Origin: Pseudomonadota bacterium
GTDB taxonomy: Bacteria; Pseudomonadota; Alphaproteobacteria; Rhizobiales; Xanthobacteraceae
Reading direction: 5' to 3'
Length of the DNA stretch: 64,000 nucleotides
Assembly (NCBI GenBank): GCA_023451825.1
Contig: JAEXYA010000011.1
Coordinates: 10,126 to 74,125 of the forward strand
In this document: piece after piece, positions 52,473-61,357 of the stretch
Position numbering within the stretch: the first letter of the stretch is position 1
Layout: every line of letters begins with the position of its first letter
Notes under the pieces: model-generated
The model's database searches: none
What the model saw: only the letters and a program-made list of their open reading frames with translations
Told to the model about the DNA's origin: nothing
Translations under genes and position numbers: made by a program

Positions 52473-54731
52473 GTGGTACTTCGGACCTTGTTTCTTGCAA
52501 CCGCCAGCATGATTGGCGTCTCCGCGTCATTTGACAGCGCCGTCGCGCAGTCGTCCCAACTCCCAGCGGTGACTGTCGAAGCCCCGACTGCCCGCCCCGC
52601 GCGCCGTGCGACGGTCCAGCGCGGAACCAGCACTCGGCGCGTCACCGCCCGCCCTGCGCCGTCACGGCCGCAGCCCCTGGCGCCGGTTGCCTATCTGGCA
52701 CCATCGACAAGCACCATGCGCGCCCCCGCGGTCTATGCCGGCGGACAGGTCGCCACCGGCGGCCAGCTCGGCATGCTCGGCAATCGCGGCGTCATGGACG
52801 CGCCCTTCAGCCAGGTGAGCTACACGGAGAAGCTGATCAAGGACCAGCAGGCGCGGACCGTCATCGATGTCCTCTACAACAACCCGTCAATCCGCACGAC
52901 ATGGGCGGACAACAGCTACACGTCCGGTCTGATGATCCGCGGCTTCGCCGTCAGTCCGTGGGACTTCGGCTTCAACGGCCTGTTCGGCGTCGTGCCCGGC
53001 CTCACCTTTGCTGCCGACTCCGTGGAACGCGTCGAGGTGTTGAACGGCCCGAGCGCCTTCCTCAACGGTTTGCCGCCACTTGGCAGTGTCGGCGGCACGA
53101 TCAATATCGTGACCAAGCGCGCGACCGACGATCCCATCACACGCGTGACCGGCCTCTATACGTCGAACAGTTCCTTCGGTGCCCAGATCGATGTCGGACG
53201 CCGCTATGGCGAGCACAAGGAATGGGGCGTCCGCTTCAACGGCAGCTACCGCAACGGCAACACTTCGACCGACAATATGTCCACCGAGATCGGCAACGGC
53301 GCGTTCGCGCTCGACTATCGCGGCGAGCGCGCGCGGATGTCGCTTGATGTCGGCTATCAAAGCCAGAACAACGCGGCACCGCTCCGCCCGACTTACATCG
53401 GCGCCGGCATCGCCATTCCGGCAGCTCCGAACGCAAACGCCAACTGGTTCCAGCCATGGACCTTCGCCGACGGGCGCGACTTCTATGGCATGTGGCGCGG
53501 CGAAATCGATATCACCGACGACTGGACCGTGTTCGCGGCCGTCGGCGGCCGGCACAATCGCGATTACATCCTGAGCGGCTTCGCCAATATTACCAACGCC
53601 AACGGCAATCTCACCGAGGCGCCGTTCAACTTCCCGATCATGCGCGATGGCACATCGCAGGAAGTCGGCATTCGCGGACGTTTCGAGACCGGTCCGATCA
53701 AGCATCAGGTCTCTTTGACGGGTACGAACCTCAATGACCGCGCGGGTAGCGTAAGCCCCACCGTGGTGAGCATCGCATCCAATCTCTACAACCCGACCTT
53801 CATTCCGCAGCCCGCCTATGCCGAACTGAATCCGGCACTGCTCTCCAAGCTACACGCCACCACCGTCGCGTTTTCCGACACCATGTCGGTGCTCAACGAT
53901 CGCATGCAACTGACCGTCGGCGGACGGCAACAACAAATCGATAGCCAGAATTTCAGCAACGTCACCGGCCTGCAGACCGCCTCCTACAGCAAGGGCGTCT
54001 TCACCCCGGCCGTCGGCCTTGTCGTCAAGCCGCTGCAAAACGTCTCGCTCTACGCCAATTACATCGAAGGCCTGCAGGCGGGTGCAACGGTGCCGGTCGG
54101 CTACACGAATTTCGGCGAAACGCTGGCGCCCTACGTCTCCAAGCAGGTCGAGACCGGCGTGAAAGTCGATTGGGGGCGCATCATGACCACGGCGGCCTTC
54201 TTCGAGATCAAGCAGCCGAGCCTGCTGATCTATCCCGTGACCGGTTCGCTCGGCACCTATTCGCAGGACGGCGAGCAACGCAATCGCGGGATCGAGCTCA
54301 GCGCCATGGGCGAACTCACCGAGTCCGTTCGTGTGTTGGGCGGCGTCACGTTGCTCGACGGCGTTCTGACGCGCAATACCAATGCGGCGCTCATCGGCAA
54401 CAAGGCGCCGGGCGTACCCGACGTCCAGATGAATATCGGCGGCGAATGGGACACGCCCTTCCTGAGAGGCTTCACGCTGACGGGCCGCGCGATCTACACC
54501 AGCGCGCAATATTACGACAACGCGAACCTGCAGCAGATCCCGGATTGGGTCCGCTTCGATATAGGCGCACGCTATGTATTTGCTTCGCCCTGGACGGGCA
54601 AGCCGATCACGATCCGCGCCAATGTCCTCAACGTCGCCAACAAGGGATACTGGGCAGCCGCGACGCCGAATTTCGGTCTCGTGCTCGGTGCGCCACGAAC
54701 TTACATGGTCTCGACGACGTTTGATTTCTGA
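52473..54731 (+). CDS. TonB-dependent siderophore receptor
   Basis: About 752 residues from a GTG at 52473 that has GGGGAA 7 nt upstream; a TTG at 52458 would add five residues. Signal peptide ends near AVA|QS, then a Pro/Arg-rich linker. Plug domain from about residue 90 (VIDVLYNNPSIRTTWADNS, GLMIRGFAVSP, GGTINIVTKRA) and a 22-strand barrel ending in TTFDF with aromatic terminal residue. Imports iron-siderophore or similar ligands; the ligand is unknown and no TonB, exbB/D or biosynthesis genes are adjacent. The 278 nt upstream hold no gene. Confidence 0.9.
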   Translation: MVLRTLFLATASMIGVSASFDSAVAQSSQLPAVTVEAPTARPARRATVQRGTSTRRVTARPAPSRPQPLAPVAYLAPSTSTMRAPAVYAGGQVATGGQLGMLGNRGVMDAPFSQVSYTEKLIKDQQARTVIDVLYNNPSIRTTWADNSYTSGLMIRGFAVSPWDFGFNGLFGVVPGLTFAADSVERVEVLNGPSAFLNGLPPLGSVGGTINIVTKRATDDPITRVTGLYTSNSSFGAQIDVGRRYGEHKEWGVRFNGSYRNGNTSTDNMSTEIGNGAFALDYRGERARMSLDVGYQSQNNAAPLRPTYIGAGIAIPAAPNANANWFQPWTFADGRDFYGMWRGEIDITDDWTVFAAVGGRHNRDYILSGFANITNANGNLTEAPFNFPIMRDGTSQEVGIRGRFETGPIKHQVSLTGTNLNDRAGSVSPTVVSIASNLYNPTFIPQPAYAELNPALLSKLHATTVAFSDTMSVLNDRMQLTVGGRQQQIDSQNFSNVTGLQTASYSKGVFTPAVGLVVKPLQNVSLYANYIEGLQAGATVPVGYTNFGETLAPYVSKQVETGVKVDWGRIMTTAAFFEIKQPSLLIYPVTGSLGTYSQDGEQRNRGIELSAMGELTESVRVLGGVTLLDGVLTRNTNAALIGNKAPGVPDVQMNIGGEWDTPFLRGFTLTGRAIYTSAQYYDNANLQQIPDWVRFDIGARYVFASPWTGKPITIRANVLNVANKGYWAAATPNFGLVLGAPRTYMVSTTFDF

Positions 54732-54746
54732 GGCGCTCACACATCG

Positions 54747-54833
54747 TAGGGCGGATCAGCGCAGCGTGATCCGCCGCGGAGTTTATCCATGAACTCGGCT
54801 GGCGGATTACCCCATCCGCTCATCCGCCCTACG
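54747..54833. repeat. Hairpin intergenic repeat, GTAGGGCGGAT subtype
   Basis: Left hairpin GGCGGATCAGCGCAGCGTGATCCGCC and right GGCGGATTACCCC...CATCCGCC framed by GTAGG and CCTAC. Between the TonB receptor and MFS genes (convergent). Confidence 0.85.
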
Positions 54834-54840
54834 GCCTGCG

Positions 54841-56052
54841 TTATGCAGCATCTGCCGGCTTGCGCTGTTTCAAATAGCGCGCGCTGAAAAAGCCGAGCAC
54901 GAACACCAGGGCGGCCGATATCAGCAAGGTCGGCACCTTGCCCGCATGTGCAAGGCCGAAGCCATAGGCGATGGGACCGACCGACTGTCCCATGAAGAAG
55001 CAGAACGCATGCATCGACATCGCACTGGCGCGCGCTTCCTGCGATAGCTCGGTGGAGAATATCTGCAACGAGCCATGCAGCATGTAGAAGCCCCAGCCCA
55101 TGATCAGCAGGCTCAGCGCCTGAATCTGCCAATGCGGGCTGAAAGCGGTGGCCGCGATCTGGATCGCGATCAGGATGCCGCCATAGATCATCATGCCGTT
55201 GATGCCGAGCCGCGCCAGCATGCGCGACACCGTCAACGTGTACAGCAAGCCACCAACCGCGAAACACGCGATGACCACGCCGGCGATCGACAGGCTGGTG
55301 ACACCGCCGTCGAACAGGAACGACGAGATATACGGAAACAGGCCGAGGATGCAGCAGCCCTCGACGAAGACGGCGCTGTAGACGATCAGCGTATTGGGGT
55401 TGCGGAAGATGACCTTGTAGCCCTGGGCCAGCTTGCCGAAATCGGCCCTGCCCGCCGGCTTGATGATCGCCGCGCCCTTGAAACCGATGCCGACGGCGAT
55501 CGAGGCGAGGATCGCAACGCCGCCGAGGATCACCAGCACGCCGCGCCAGCCGAAGAAATCACCGATCACGCCGGCGGCGGTGGAGCCGAGCACCGTGCCG
55601 GTCATGGCGCCGGCCATCACACGGCTGAGCGCGACTTGCCGAAGCTGCGGTCCGACAAGATCGCTGGTCAGCGAAAGCGTGACCGGAAACACGCCGCCCG
55701 CGCCGATACCCGCCAGCACACGCGTGGCCAGCAGCAGCGAGTAATTGGTGGTCATCGCGCCAAGAATGCTGGAGACGCCGAGCAGCACCAGGCAGATGAT
55801 CATCAGCCGTGCTTTGCCGAACATGTCGGCTGCGGCGCCAAGCACTGGCTGCACGATGGCGAAGGTGAAAGCGAGCGCGGAGGACAGGCCGGCGGCAACG
55901 GCGACGGTAACGAGCAGATCGTCGGCCACATGCGGCAGGACGGGATCGAGCGCACGCTGCGACAGCGCGGCTGCGAAGGATGCCAGTGCGATAATCTTGA
56001 TGACCGGCGGCAGCGTCGAAACGCTGCTGCGATCCGATGCTGGTTGGGTCAC
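54841..56052 (-). CDS. MFS transporter (drug/proton antiporter-like)
   Basis: 403 residues with 12 predicted helices, MFS signature GAAADMFGKARLMII after helix 2, and FAIVQPVLG. Substrate unknown. Its start codon overlaps the end of kdsA by 4 nt, so it is cotranslated with kdsA, an odd partnership. Converges with the TonB receptor gene. Confidence 0.87.
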   Translation of the reverse strand: MTQPASDRSSVSTLPPVIKIIALASFAAALSQRALDPVLPHVADDLLVTVAVAAGLSSALAFTFAIVQPVLGAAADMFGKARLMIICLVLLGVSSILGAMTTNYSLLLATRVLAGIGAGGVFPVTLSLTSDLVGPQLRQVALSRVMAGAMTGTVLGSTAAGVIGDFFGWRGVLVILGGVAILASIAVGIGFKGAAIIKPAGRADFGKLAQGYKVIFRNPNTLIVYSAVFVEGCCILGLFPYISSFLFDGGVTSLSIAGVVIACFAVGGLLYTLTVSRMLARLGINGMMIYGGILIAIQIAATAFSPHWQIQALSLLIMGWGFYMLHGSLQIFSTELSQEARASAMSMHAFCFFMGQSVGPIAYGFGLAHAGKVPTLLISAALVFVLGFFSARYLKQRKPADAA

Positions 56053-56921
56053 GCTTTGACCGTTGTCTGGCCCGACAATGTCTGTTTGGCGAGAGCGTCG
56101 AACGCCATCAGGTTCTTCACCAGCGCCTCGAAGTCGCGCAGCGGCACCATATTGGGGCCGTCCGACGGCGCGTTGTCGGGATCGGGATGCGTCTCAATGA
56201 AAACACCGGCCACGCCGACGGCCACGGCGGCCCGCGCCAGCACCGGCACGAATTCGCGCTCGCCGCCCGACGACTCGCCCTTGCCGCCCGGCTGCTGCAC
56301 CGAATGCGTGGCGTCGAAAATCACCGGTGCCTTGGTGGTCCGCGCCAGGATCGGCAGCGCGCGCATGTCGGAGACCAGCGTGTTGTAGCCGAACGACGCC
56401 CCGCGCTCGGTGACCAGCACACGGTCATTGCCGCCGCCGACCAGCTTTTTGACGACATTGGCCATGTCCCACGGCGCGAGAAACTGGCCCTTCTTCACAT
56501 TCACCGCTTTGCCGGTGGCAGCAGCGGCCAGCAGCAGATCTGTCTGCCGGCACAGGAAGGCCGGGATCTGCAGCACATCCACGGCTTCCGCCGCGCGTGC
56601 GCACTGTTCGTTCTCATGCACGTCGGTGAGGACCGGCAGGCCGAAGGTCTCGCGGATTTCCGCGAAAATGGGGAGCGCATCATCGATGCCGATGCCGCGG
56701 GCCGCGGAGGCACTGGTGCGGTTGGCCTTGTCGAAAGAGGTCTTGTAGACCAGCCCGATCTTGAGCCGCTCCGCGATCTCCTTGAGCGCCTGCGCGGTTT
56801 CCAGCGCATGCTGCCGGCTTTCCAGTTGGCATGGCCCGGCGATCACCGAAATCGGCAGATCATTGCCGAAACGGACGGAGCCAAGTTCAACGACGGGCGC
56901 GGCGGCGGTGGGTGCGGTCAA
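56049..56921 (-). CDS. kdsA: 3-deoxy-D-manno-octulosonate 8-phosphate synthase
   Basis: 290 residues with the KDO8P synthase motifs: VIAGPCQLES, YKTSFDKANRTS, TDVHE, and DATHSVQQPGG. Condenses arabinose-5-phosphate with PEP to KDO-8-phosphate for lipid A core. Reads leftward and overlaps the MFS start. A repeat and the NIPSNAP gene lie upstream. Confidence 0.96.
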   Translation of the reverse strand: MTAPTAAAPVVELGSVRFGNDLPISVIAGPCQLESRQHALETAQALKEIAERLKIGLVYKTSFDKANRTSASAARGIGIDDALPIFAEIRETFGLPVLTDVHENEQCARAAEAVDVLQIPAFLCRQTDLLLAAAATGKAVNVKKGQFLAPWDMANVVKKLVGGGNDRVLVTERGASFGYNTLVSDMRALPILARTTKAPVIFDATHSVQQPGGKGESSGGEREFVPVLARAAVAVGVAGVFIETHPDPDNAPSDGPNMVPLRDFEALVKNLMAFDALAKQTLSGQTTVKA

Positions 56922-57008
56922 GACGGTCTCCGATCAAGGGATGGCGCCCATCAACCGCAGGACCGGGCGGGACGCAAGGCCGGATCGCCATATCAGGGTT
57001 GCAGAAGC

Positions 57009-57088
57009 GTAGGATGGGTTGAGCGAAGCGATACCCATCACCACCAGCGCCCGGCCGTGATGGGTATCGCTGCGCTCAACCCATCCGA
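57009..57088. repeat. Hairpin intergenic repeat, GTAGGATGGG subtype
   Basis: GTAGGATGGGTTGAGCGAAGCGATACCCATCA on the left and TGATGGGTATCGCTGCGCTCAACCCATCC on the right. Lies between kdsA and the NIPSNAP gene. Confidence 0.88.
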
Positions 57089-57098
57089 CAACCCCGCT

Positions 57099-57425
57099 TT
57101 ACTTCACCGCCGAAAACGCCGTCGGTGCCAGGAACTGGCTGACGATATTGCCGACGATCTGGCCATCCGCCTCGGACTTGGCGCGTGCCGCGGTCCAATC
57201 CGGATCCGTCATGAATGCGGTCCAGAGCTTCTCCCGCTCGGCCAGCGATTCCCAGGCCAGCAGATAGGTCAGGTCGTTGTTGGATTCGCCGATCACCGTG
57301 GTGAAAAACCCCGCCTGGCGGATACCATGCTTCTCCCACAGTTTCAGCGTCGCTGTCTCGAAGCGCTTGAGCAGCGCCGGCAACCGGCCCGGCAGGCAGC
57401 GATAGACACGTAATTCATAGATCAT
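57099..57425 (-). CDS. NIPSNAP-family protein
   Basis: 108 residues from the ATG at 57425 (MIYELRVYRCLPGRL); the frame to 57791 is antisense-like. The YELRVY start, KHGIRQAGFFTTVIG and LTYLLAWESLAEREKLW match NIPSNAP dimeric alpha/beta-barrel proteins, whose role in bacteria is unclear. Divergent from the PAAR-like gene 194 nt away. Confidence 0.85.
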   Translation of the reverse strand: MIYELRVYRCLPGRLPALLKRFETATLKLWEKHGIRQAGFFTTVIGESNNDLTYLLAWESLAEREKLWTAFMTDPDWTAARAKSEADGQIVGNIVSQFLAPTAFSAVK

Positions 57426-57618
57426 CGCATTTGGTTCCTTCCCTTTTTGAGGCCGTCTACGGCCTTGGCGCATGGCATTTCGCGGCATCGTCGCTTGCCT
57501 GCACCGGTACAGGCTTACATCATGCGCGCACCTACGCAACTGAACCTGACTGCCCGCCGGCGCAACAAAGGTCAGTAACCCACCGCGACCGAACGACTGG
57601 CGCGACCGAACGACTGGA

Positions 57619-57936
57619 ATGACGATGCGAGCCCTGCTGCCTTTGATTGCCCTCACAGCCCTGACCATCCCGGCCGCTGCCCAGCAGCCCGGCCAGATCA
57701 CGTCGGGCGCCACCGGTGTCACGGTCAACGGCAAGCCGGCCGCACGCGTCGGCGATACCACCACCGACGGCAGGATCATCGAAGGCGCCAAGGGCGTCTA
57801 CATCAACGGCAAGCCCGTCGCCGTGGTCGGCGGCAGCACCGAATGCGGCGGCAAGACCACATCGGGTGCGTCGGGCGTGTTCGTCAACGGCAAGCCGATG
57901 GCCCGCGCCGGCGATACCACTTCGGGCTGCAAGTAA
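57619..57936 (+). CDS. Exported PAAR-like repeat protein
   Basis: 105 residues. Signal peptide MTMRALLPLIALTALTIPAAA, cleaved before QQPGQ, then PAAR-type units: GVTVNGKPAARVGDTT, GVYINGKPVAVVGGST and GVFVNGKPMARAGDTT, each separated by acidic/Gly loops; a Cys lies in STECGG and another in SGCK. PAAR proteins usually form the tip of a type VI spike and lack signal peptides; here no type VI genes are seen and a Sec signal is present. Followed 5 nt later by the CHAT gene, evidently an operon. Confidence 0.75.
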   Translation: MTMRALLPLIALTALTIPAAAQQPGQITSGATGVTVNGKPAARVGDTTTDGRIIEGAKGVYINGKPVAVVGGSTECGGKTTSGASGVFVNGKPMARAGDTTSGCK

Positions 57937-57941
57937 GATTG

Positions 57942-60647
57942 ATGCTGGCCTCTCGCATTCGCCGGACGGCAGGCGCAAGCCTCGCTGGCCGGATCGCGCT
58001 CGCCATGGCCGCGGGCACCATCGCCCTGCCCGTCATCCCCTCTGTCGCCCAGGCCCAGAACCGCAAAGCGCCGAGCGAGCGCGAATTCGTTGACCGCATC
58101 AATGATGCGTTTCGCCGCCTGCAAGCTGGCGACAGCGAAGGCGGCCGCCTGCGCCTGAGGACCACGCTGCGCGCCCTCGCCGACAGCAATCATACCGAGC
58201 TGACGATCCGCGCTTATCTCAACGCGGTCACGCTGTTCGAGCGGCGCCGCGACAACGCCACCGCCTCCGAGCTGTTTGCCGACGCGTCCAAAACCCGCGC
58301 GGCGCAAGAGCTTAGCACCGCCGCCGCCACGCTGTGGTTCGAATATGCGCGCTTCCTGAACCGCATCCAGCAATATGAAGCCGCCATCCCGGTCGCGAAA
58401 GAAGCGCACCAGCGCATGCGCGCGATCTATGGCCGCAACTCGCAGGAGGACATCGCCGGCGGCGATATCCTTGCCACCGTACTGACCAACAACGGCGCCG
58501 TTGCCTCCGGCCTCAATCTCTCCGAGGAGCTCTACCGTAACGCCAAGACGGCGCTCGGCGATCGTGTTCCGCTGTTCTGGCGTACCGAGAACAATTATGC
58601 CGAAGCGCTGCGCATGGTCGGCCATCCCGACGTCGCCGCCACGATCGACGAGCCGCTGCTGAAAAAACGCATCGCCCATTACGGCCTCGGCAGCATCCAG
58701 GCGCTGGTGAGCGCAAGCAATCTCGCCCTCAACCATCTCGCCATGGGCAACGAGGCCGAAACGCTGAAGGTACTCGAACTGCAGAAGCGCGCCGCGGCAG
58801 CCTTGGCCGATCCGACCTCCGAACATGTGGCGCAGGCCGAGGTCTGGATCAAATACACAAAAGCCTATTTCCATCCCGACCGTCGCCTTAGCAATACCGA
58901 CCTCGAAGCGATGGCCCGCATAAAAGACTGGAACGGCGGCCCTGACATCCTGCGCATCAAGACCGCGCAACTCGCTGCCGATCAATACGAGATGCGCGGC
59001 GATACGGAACGCGCTCTCGCGCTGCGTCTCGACGCCTATCAGCGCTCACAGGAGACCATCGCCAAGCAGCATCCGATGACCTTCGACGCGCTGCTCGGCG
59101 TCGCCATGACGCGCATGAAGCGCGGCGACAAGGAGACACTCGCGACCTTCAAGGATGTCGAACAGCAATCCTTCCGCTGGATGCTGCGCGAAGTCGGCAC
59201 CGCCGGCAATCGCTACGTCGCCGAAACCATGCGCAAGTTGGCTGACGACATTCTGTATGAATTCGGCCGCTATGCCTTGCAGGAGCCCGCTGCCGCGCAG
59301 GCCTATGCCGAGGCTGTGACGCGCTGGAAGACGATGGAAGACGGCGACCGCACGCTGCTGCGCCTGACCGCCGATTGGCTCCCCGACGATGCGACGAAGA
59401 CATTGGCGCAGACCGTGTTGCGCCTGTCCGGCCAGCAGCAGGAGCTGCTGTCTTCCGGCAAGATCGACAGCGATGCAAGGCAAGTGCTGAACGAACTGCA
59501 AGACGCCCGCAAGGCGCTGGCGACGCGCATGGGCGAAAAAGCGCCGGCCGACCTCAAGCTGCCGCGTATCGAGGACAAACTGGAAGCGAGCGACGCACTG
59601 GTCGATTTCTTCGTCAGCGGCCGCCGCAACCGCGTCACGCCAGCCGACGCAAAACCGGAGATGCGCCTGCAGGCGGTGATCCACCGCAGCGGCAAGGCAC
59701 CGGCGCTGGTCGATCTCGGCCCGCTCGATAATTTCCTCGGCGCCGATGTCACGTCGGCTGATCGCAACAAGACGTTTCGCCGGCTCTACGACACCCTGCT
59801 TGGCCCGCTGAAGCCGCAGCTCGCCGACGTAAAGCGTCTGTTTCTGGTGCCGGACAGCGAACTCTACAGCCTGCCATTCGCGATGCTTCAGGATGCCGGC
59901 GGCCGTTATCTCGACGAGATTTACGACACCCGCATCATGACCCGCGCCGACGCGCTGTTCTTCGCTGATCGCGATACGAAACTTGCGGCCGGCAGCAAGG
60001 CGCTGTTGGTCGGCGGCCTCGATTATGCCGGCGCGGCCAGCCAATTGCCCTCGACCAAGACCGAGATCGACACGGTCGCTGCCGACCTGAAAAAGCGCGA
60101 CATCAAGGTCACCCTGCTCAGCGGCGACGGCATCGGCGAGCCCACCATCCGCAGTGACGCCAAAGGTGCTTCACTGATTCATCTGGCCACCCACGGCTTC
60201 TACAAGACCGCCTCCGATCGCACGGATGCGCTCTGGCGCAGCGGCCTCGTGGCGTCACGCCCCAATCTCACCCGCCCGCCGCAGCGCGACGATAATGACG
60301 GCGTACTCTACGCGCATGAACTGATGAATTGGGATTTGTCGTCGGCCGATCTCGTCGTCCTCTCCGCCTGCCAGACCGCGCTCGGCGATCCCAGCCGCGT
60401 CGGTAGCGTCCGCGGCTTGCCCACGGCGCTGGCCATCGCCGGCGCACGGCGGTCGCTATTGACGCTGTGGGAAGTGGCTGATGAAGGCACCGCAAATTTT
60501 ATGGCGCGGTTCTATCAGGTGCTCGCGGACGACGACCTCGATTACGCCAGCGCGCTCCGCAAAGTGCGGATCGAGGCAATGCACGGCAAGATCAAGGCCG
60601 CGGAAGATCCGTCTGTGTGGGCCGCCTTCGTATTTTTTGAAAGCTGA
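57942..60647 (+). CDS. Exported TPR-CHAT protein
   Basis: 901 residues from the ATG at 57942; the open frame upstream to 57843 overlaps the PAAR gene. Signal peptide to about residue 38 (VAQA|QN). TPR-like alpha-solenoid at about 45-480, a linker, then a CHAT (caspase-clan) domain at about 590-901. His751 (LIHLATHGF) and Cys810 (VVLSACQTALG) form the dyad, both intact. The C-terminal AFVFFES tail is typical of CHAT. CHAT domains are proteases or scaffolds in toxin and cell-death systems; here both gene products should be exported. Confidence 0.85.
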   Translation: MLASRIRRTAGASLAGRIALAMAAGTIALPVIPSVAQAQNRKAPSEREFVDRINDAFRRLQAGDSEGGRLRLRTTLRALADSNHTELTIRAYLNAVTLFERRRDNATASELFADASKTRAAQELSTAAATLWFEYARFLNRIQQYEAAIPVAKEAHQRMRAIYGRNSQEDIAGGDILATVLTNNGAVASGLNLSEELYRNAKTALGDRVPLFWRTENNYAEALRMVGHPDVAATIDEPLLKKRIAHYGLGSIQALVSASNLALNHLAMGNEAETLKVLELQKRAAAALADPTSEHVAQAEVWIKYTKAYFHPDRRLSNTDLEAMARIKDWNGGPDILRIKTAQLAADQYEMRGDTERALALRLDAYQRSQETIAKQHPMTFDALLGVAMTRMKRGDKETLATFKDVEQQSFRWMLREVGTAGNRYVAETMRKLADDILYEFGRYALQEPAAAQAYAEAVTRWKTMEDGDRTLLRLTADWLPDDATKTLAQTVLRLSGQQQELLSSGKIDSDARQVLNELQDARKALATRMGEKAPADLKLPRIEDKLEASDALVDFFVSGRRNRVTPADAKPEMRLQAVIHRSGKAPALVDLGPLDNFLGADVTSADRNKTFRRLYDTLLGPLKPQLADVKRLFLVPDSELYSLPFAMLQDAGGRYLDEIYDTRIMTRADALFFADRDTKLAAGSKALLVGGLDYAGAASQLPSTKTEIDTVAADLKKRDIKVTLLSGDGIGEPTIRSDAKGASLIHLATHGFYKTASDRTDALWRSGLVASRPNLTRPPQRDDNDGVLYAHELMNWDLSSADLVVLSACQTALGDPSRVGSVRGLPTALAIAGARRSLLTLWEVADEGTANFMARFYQVLADDDLDYASALRKVRIEAMHGKIKAAEDPSVWAAFVFFES

Positions 60648-60663
60648 CCCACACGCTGCGGCC

Positions 60664-60775
60664 GTAGGATGGTTTGAGCGAAGGCGCACAGCGCCGCAGC
60701 GAAAACCCATCACCCCACGGCACGTCGGTTCGGATATCAAGACGGTGGGTTTTCGCTTCGCTCAACCCACCCTAC
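60664..60775. repeat. Hairpin intergenic repeat, GTAGGATGG subtype (5' side of brnT)
   Basis: GTAGGATGGTTTGAGCG and inner GAAAACCCATCAC arms pair with TGGGTTTTCGCTTCGCTCAACCCACCCTAC. Lies between the CHAT gene and brnT. Confidence 0.8.
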
Positions 60776-60800
60776 CCACGTCCGAAGAAACCACCTAAGA

Positions 60801-60838
60801 TTGCATATTGATTTCCTACAAATCGTATATACAATCCG
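60801..60838 (+). promoter_or_regulatory. AT-rich promoter directly upstream of brnT
   Basis: TTGCAT (60801-60806) and TATATA (60826-60831), 19 nt apart, could be -35 and -10, putting the start within a few bases of the brnT ATG (60839). A GTATATAC palindrome at 60825-60832 could be the antitoxin operator. No ribosome-binding site lies before the ATG. Confidence 0.5.
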
Positions 60839-61093
60839 ATGAGTGATTTCGATCCGGCCAAGGAAGCGAAGAACCGGAACAAGCACCACATCTCGCTCGA
60901 GCGGTGGGTCGATATTGATTTGAAAACAACTTATGTCGATGACCGGCAGGACTATGGTGAGGTTCGCTACCGTGGCTACGGCTATATCGACGGTCTCGCT
61001 TATTGCCTCGTTTTCACGGTACGCAATGGTGAAGTGCGGCCAATAAGCTTACGGCGCGCGCATGCCAAGGAGATGAGACGCTATGCCCCGTAA
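60839..61093 (+). CDS. brnT: BrnT-family toxin
   Basis: 84 residues of the BrnT (type II toxin, RelE-like ribonuclease fold) family: FDPAKEAKNRNKHHISLERW at the start, Arg/Tyr-rich EVRYRGYGYIDG in the middle, and the C-terminal RPISLRRAHAKEMRRYA. Inhibits translation by RNA cleavage. It overlaps the antitoxin gene by 11 nt, and no ribosome-binding site is visible, so translation may be leaderless. Confidence 0.88.
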   Translation: MSDFDPAKEAKNRNKHHISLERWVDIDLKTTYVDDRQDYGEVRYRGYGYIDGLAYCLVFTVRNGEVRPISLRRAHAKEMRRYAP

Positions 61094-61349
61094 ATTGAAA
61101 GAGCCGGTTTTCGACGACGACAATCCGGAATGGACAGAAGAGGACTTCGCCCGCGCTCGCCCTCCCGAAGAAGTTCTGCCGCCCGAGATTCTTGCTCAGT
61201 TCAAGAACACGCGCGGGCCACAGAAAGCGCCGACAAAGATTCCCGTTTCGCTCCGCCTCAGCGCCGATGTCGTCAAGTATTTCAAGGACACCGGACCCGG
61301 CTGGCAAAGCCGGATCGACGACGCCTTGCGGAAGTTCGCGAAAGTATAG
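61083..61349 (+). CDS. brnA: BrnA-family antitoxin
   Basis: 88 residues with a ribbon-helix-helix-like C-terminus, KIPVSLRLSADVVKYFKDTG, and GWQSRIDDALRKF; the N-terminal half (DDDNPEWTEEDFARARP) neutralises BrnT in known pairs. BrnA proteins autorepress. The start overlaps brnT by 11 nt. Confidence 0.88.
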   Translation: MPRKLKEPVFDDDNPEWTEEDFARARPPEEVLPPEILAQFKNTRGPQKAPTKIPVSLRLSADVVKYFKDTGPGWQSRIDDALRKFAKV

Positions 61350-61357
61350 TTCAGGCC

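Noticed and set aside
57619..57936. Type VI secretion locus
   Set aside because: Only a PAAR-like repeat is present; no Hcp, VgrG, TssB/C, ClpV or baseplate genes were seen.
57843..57941. N-terminal extension of the CHAT protein
   Set aside because: It overlaps the PAAR-like gene, and the signal peptide begins at the ATG at 57942.
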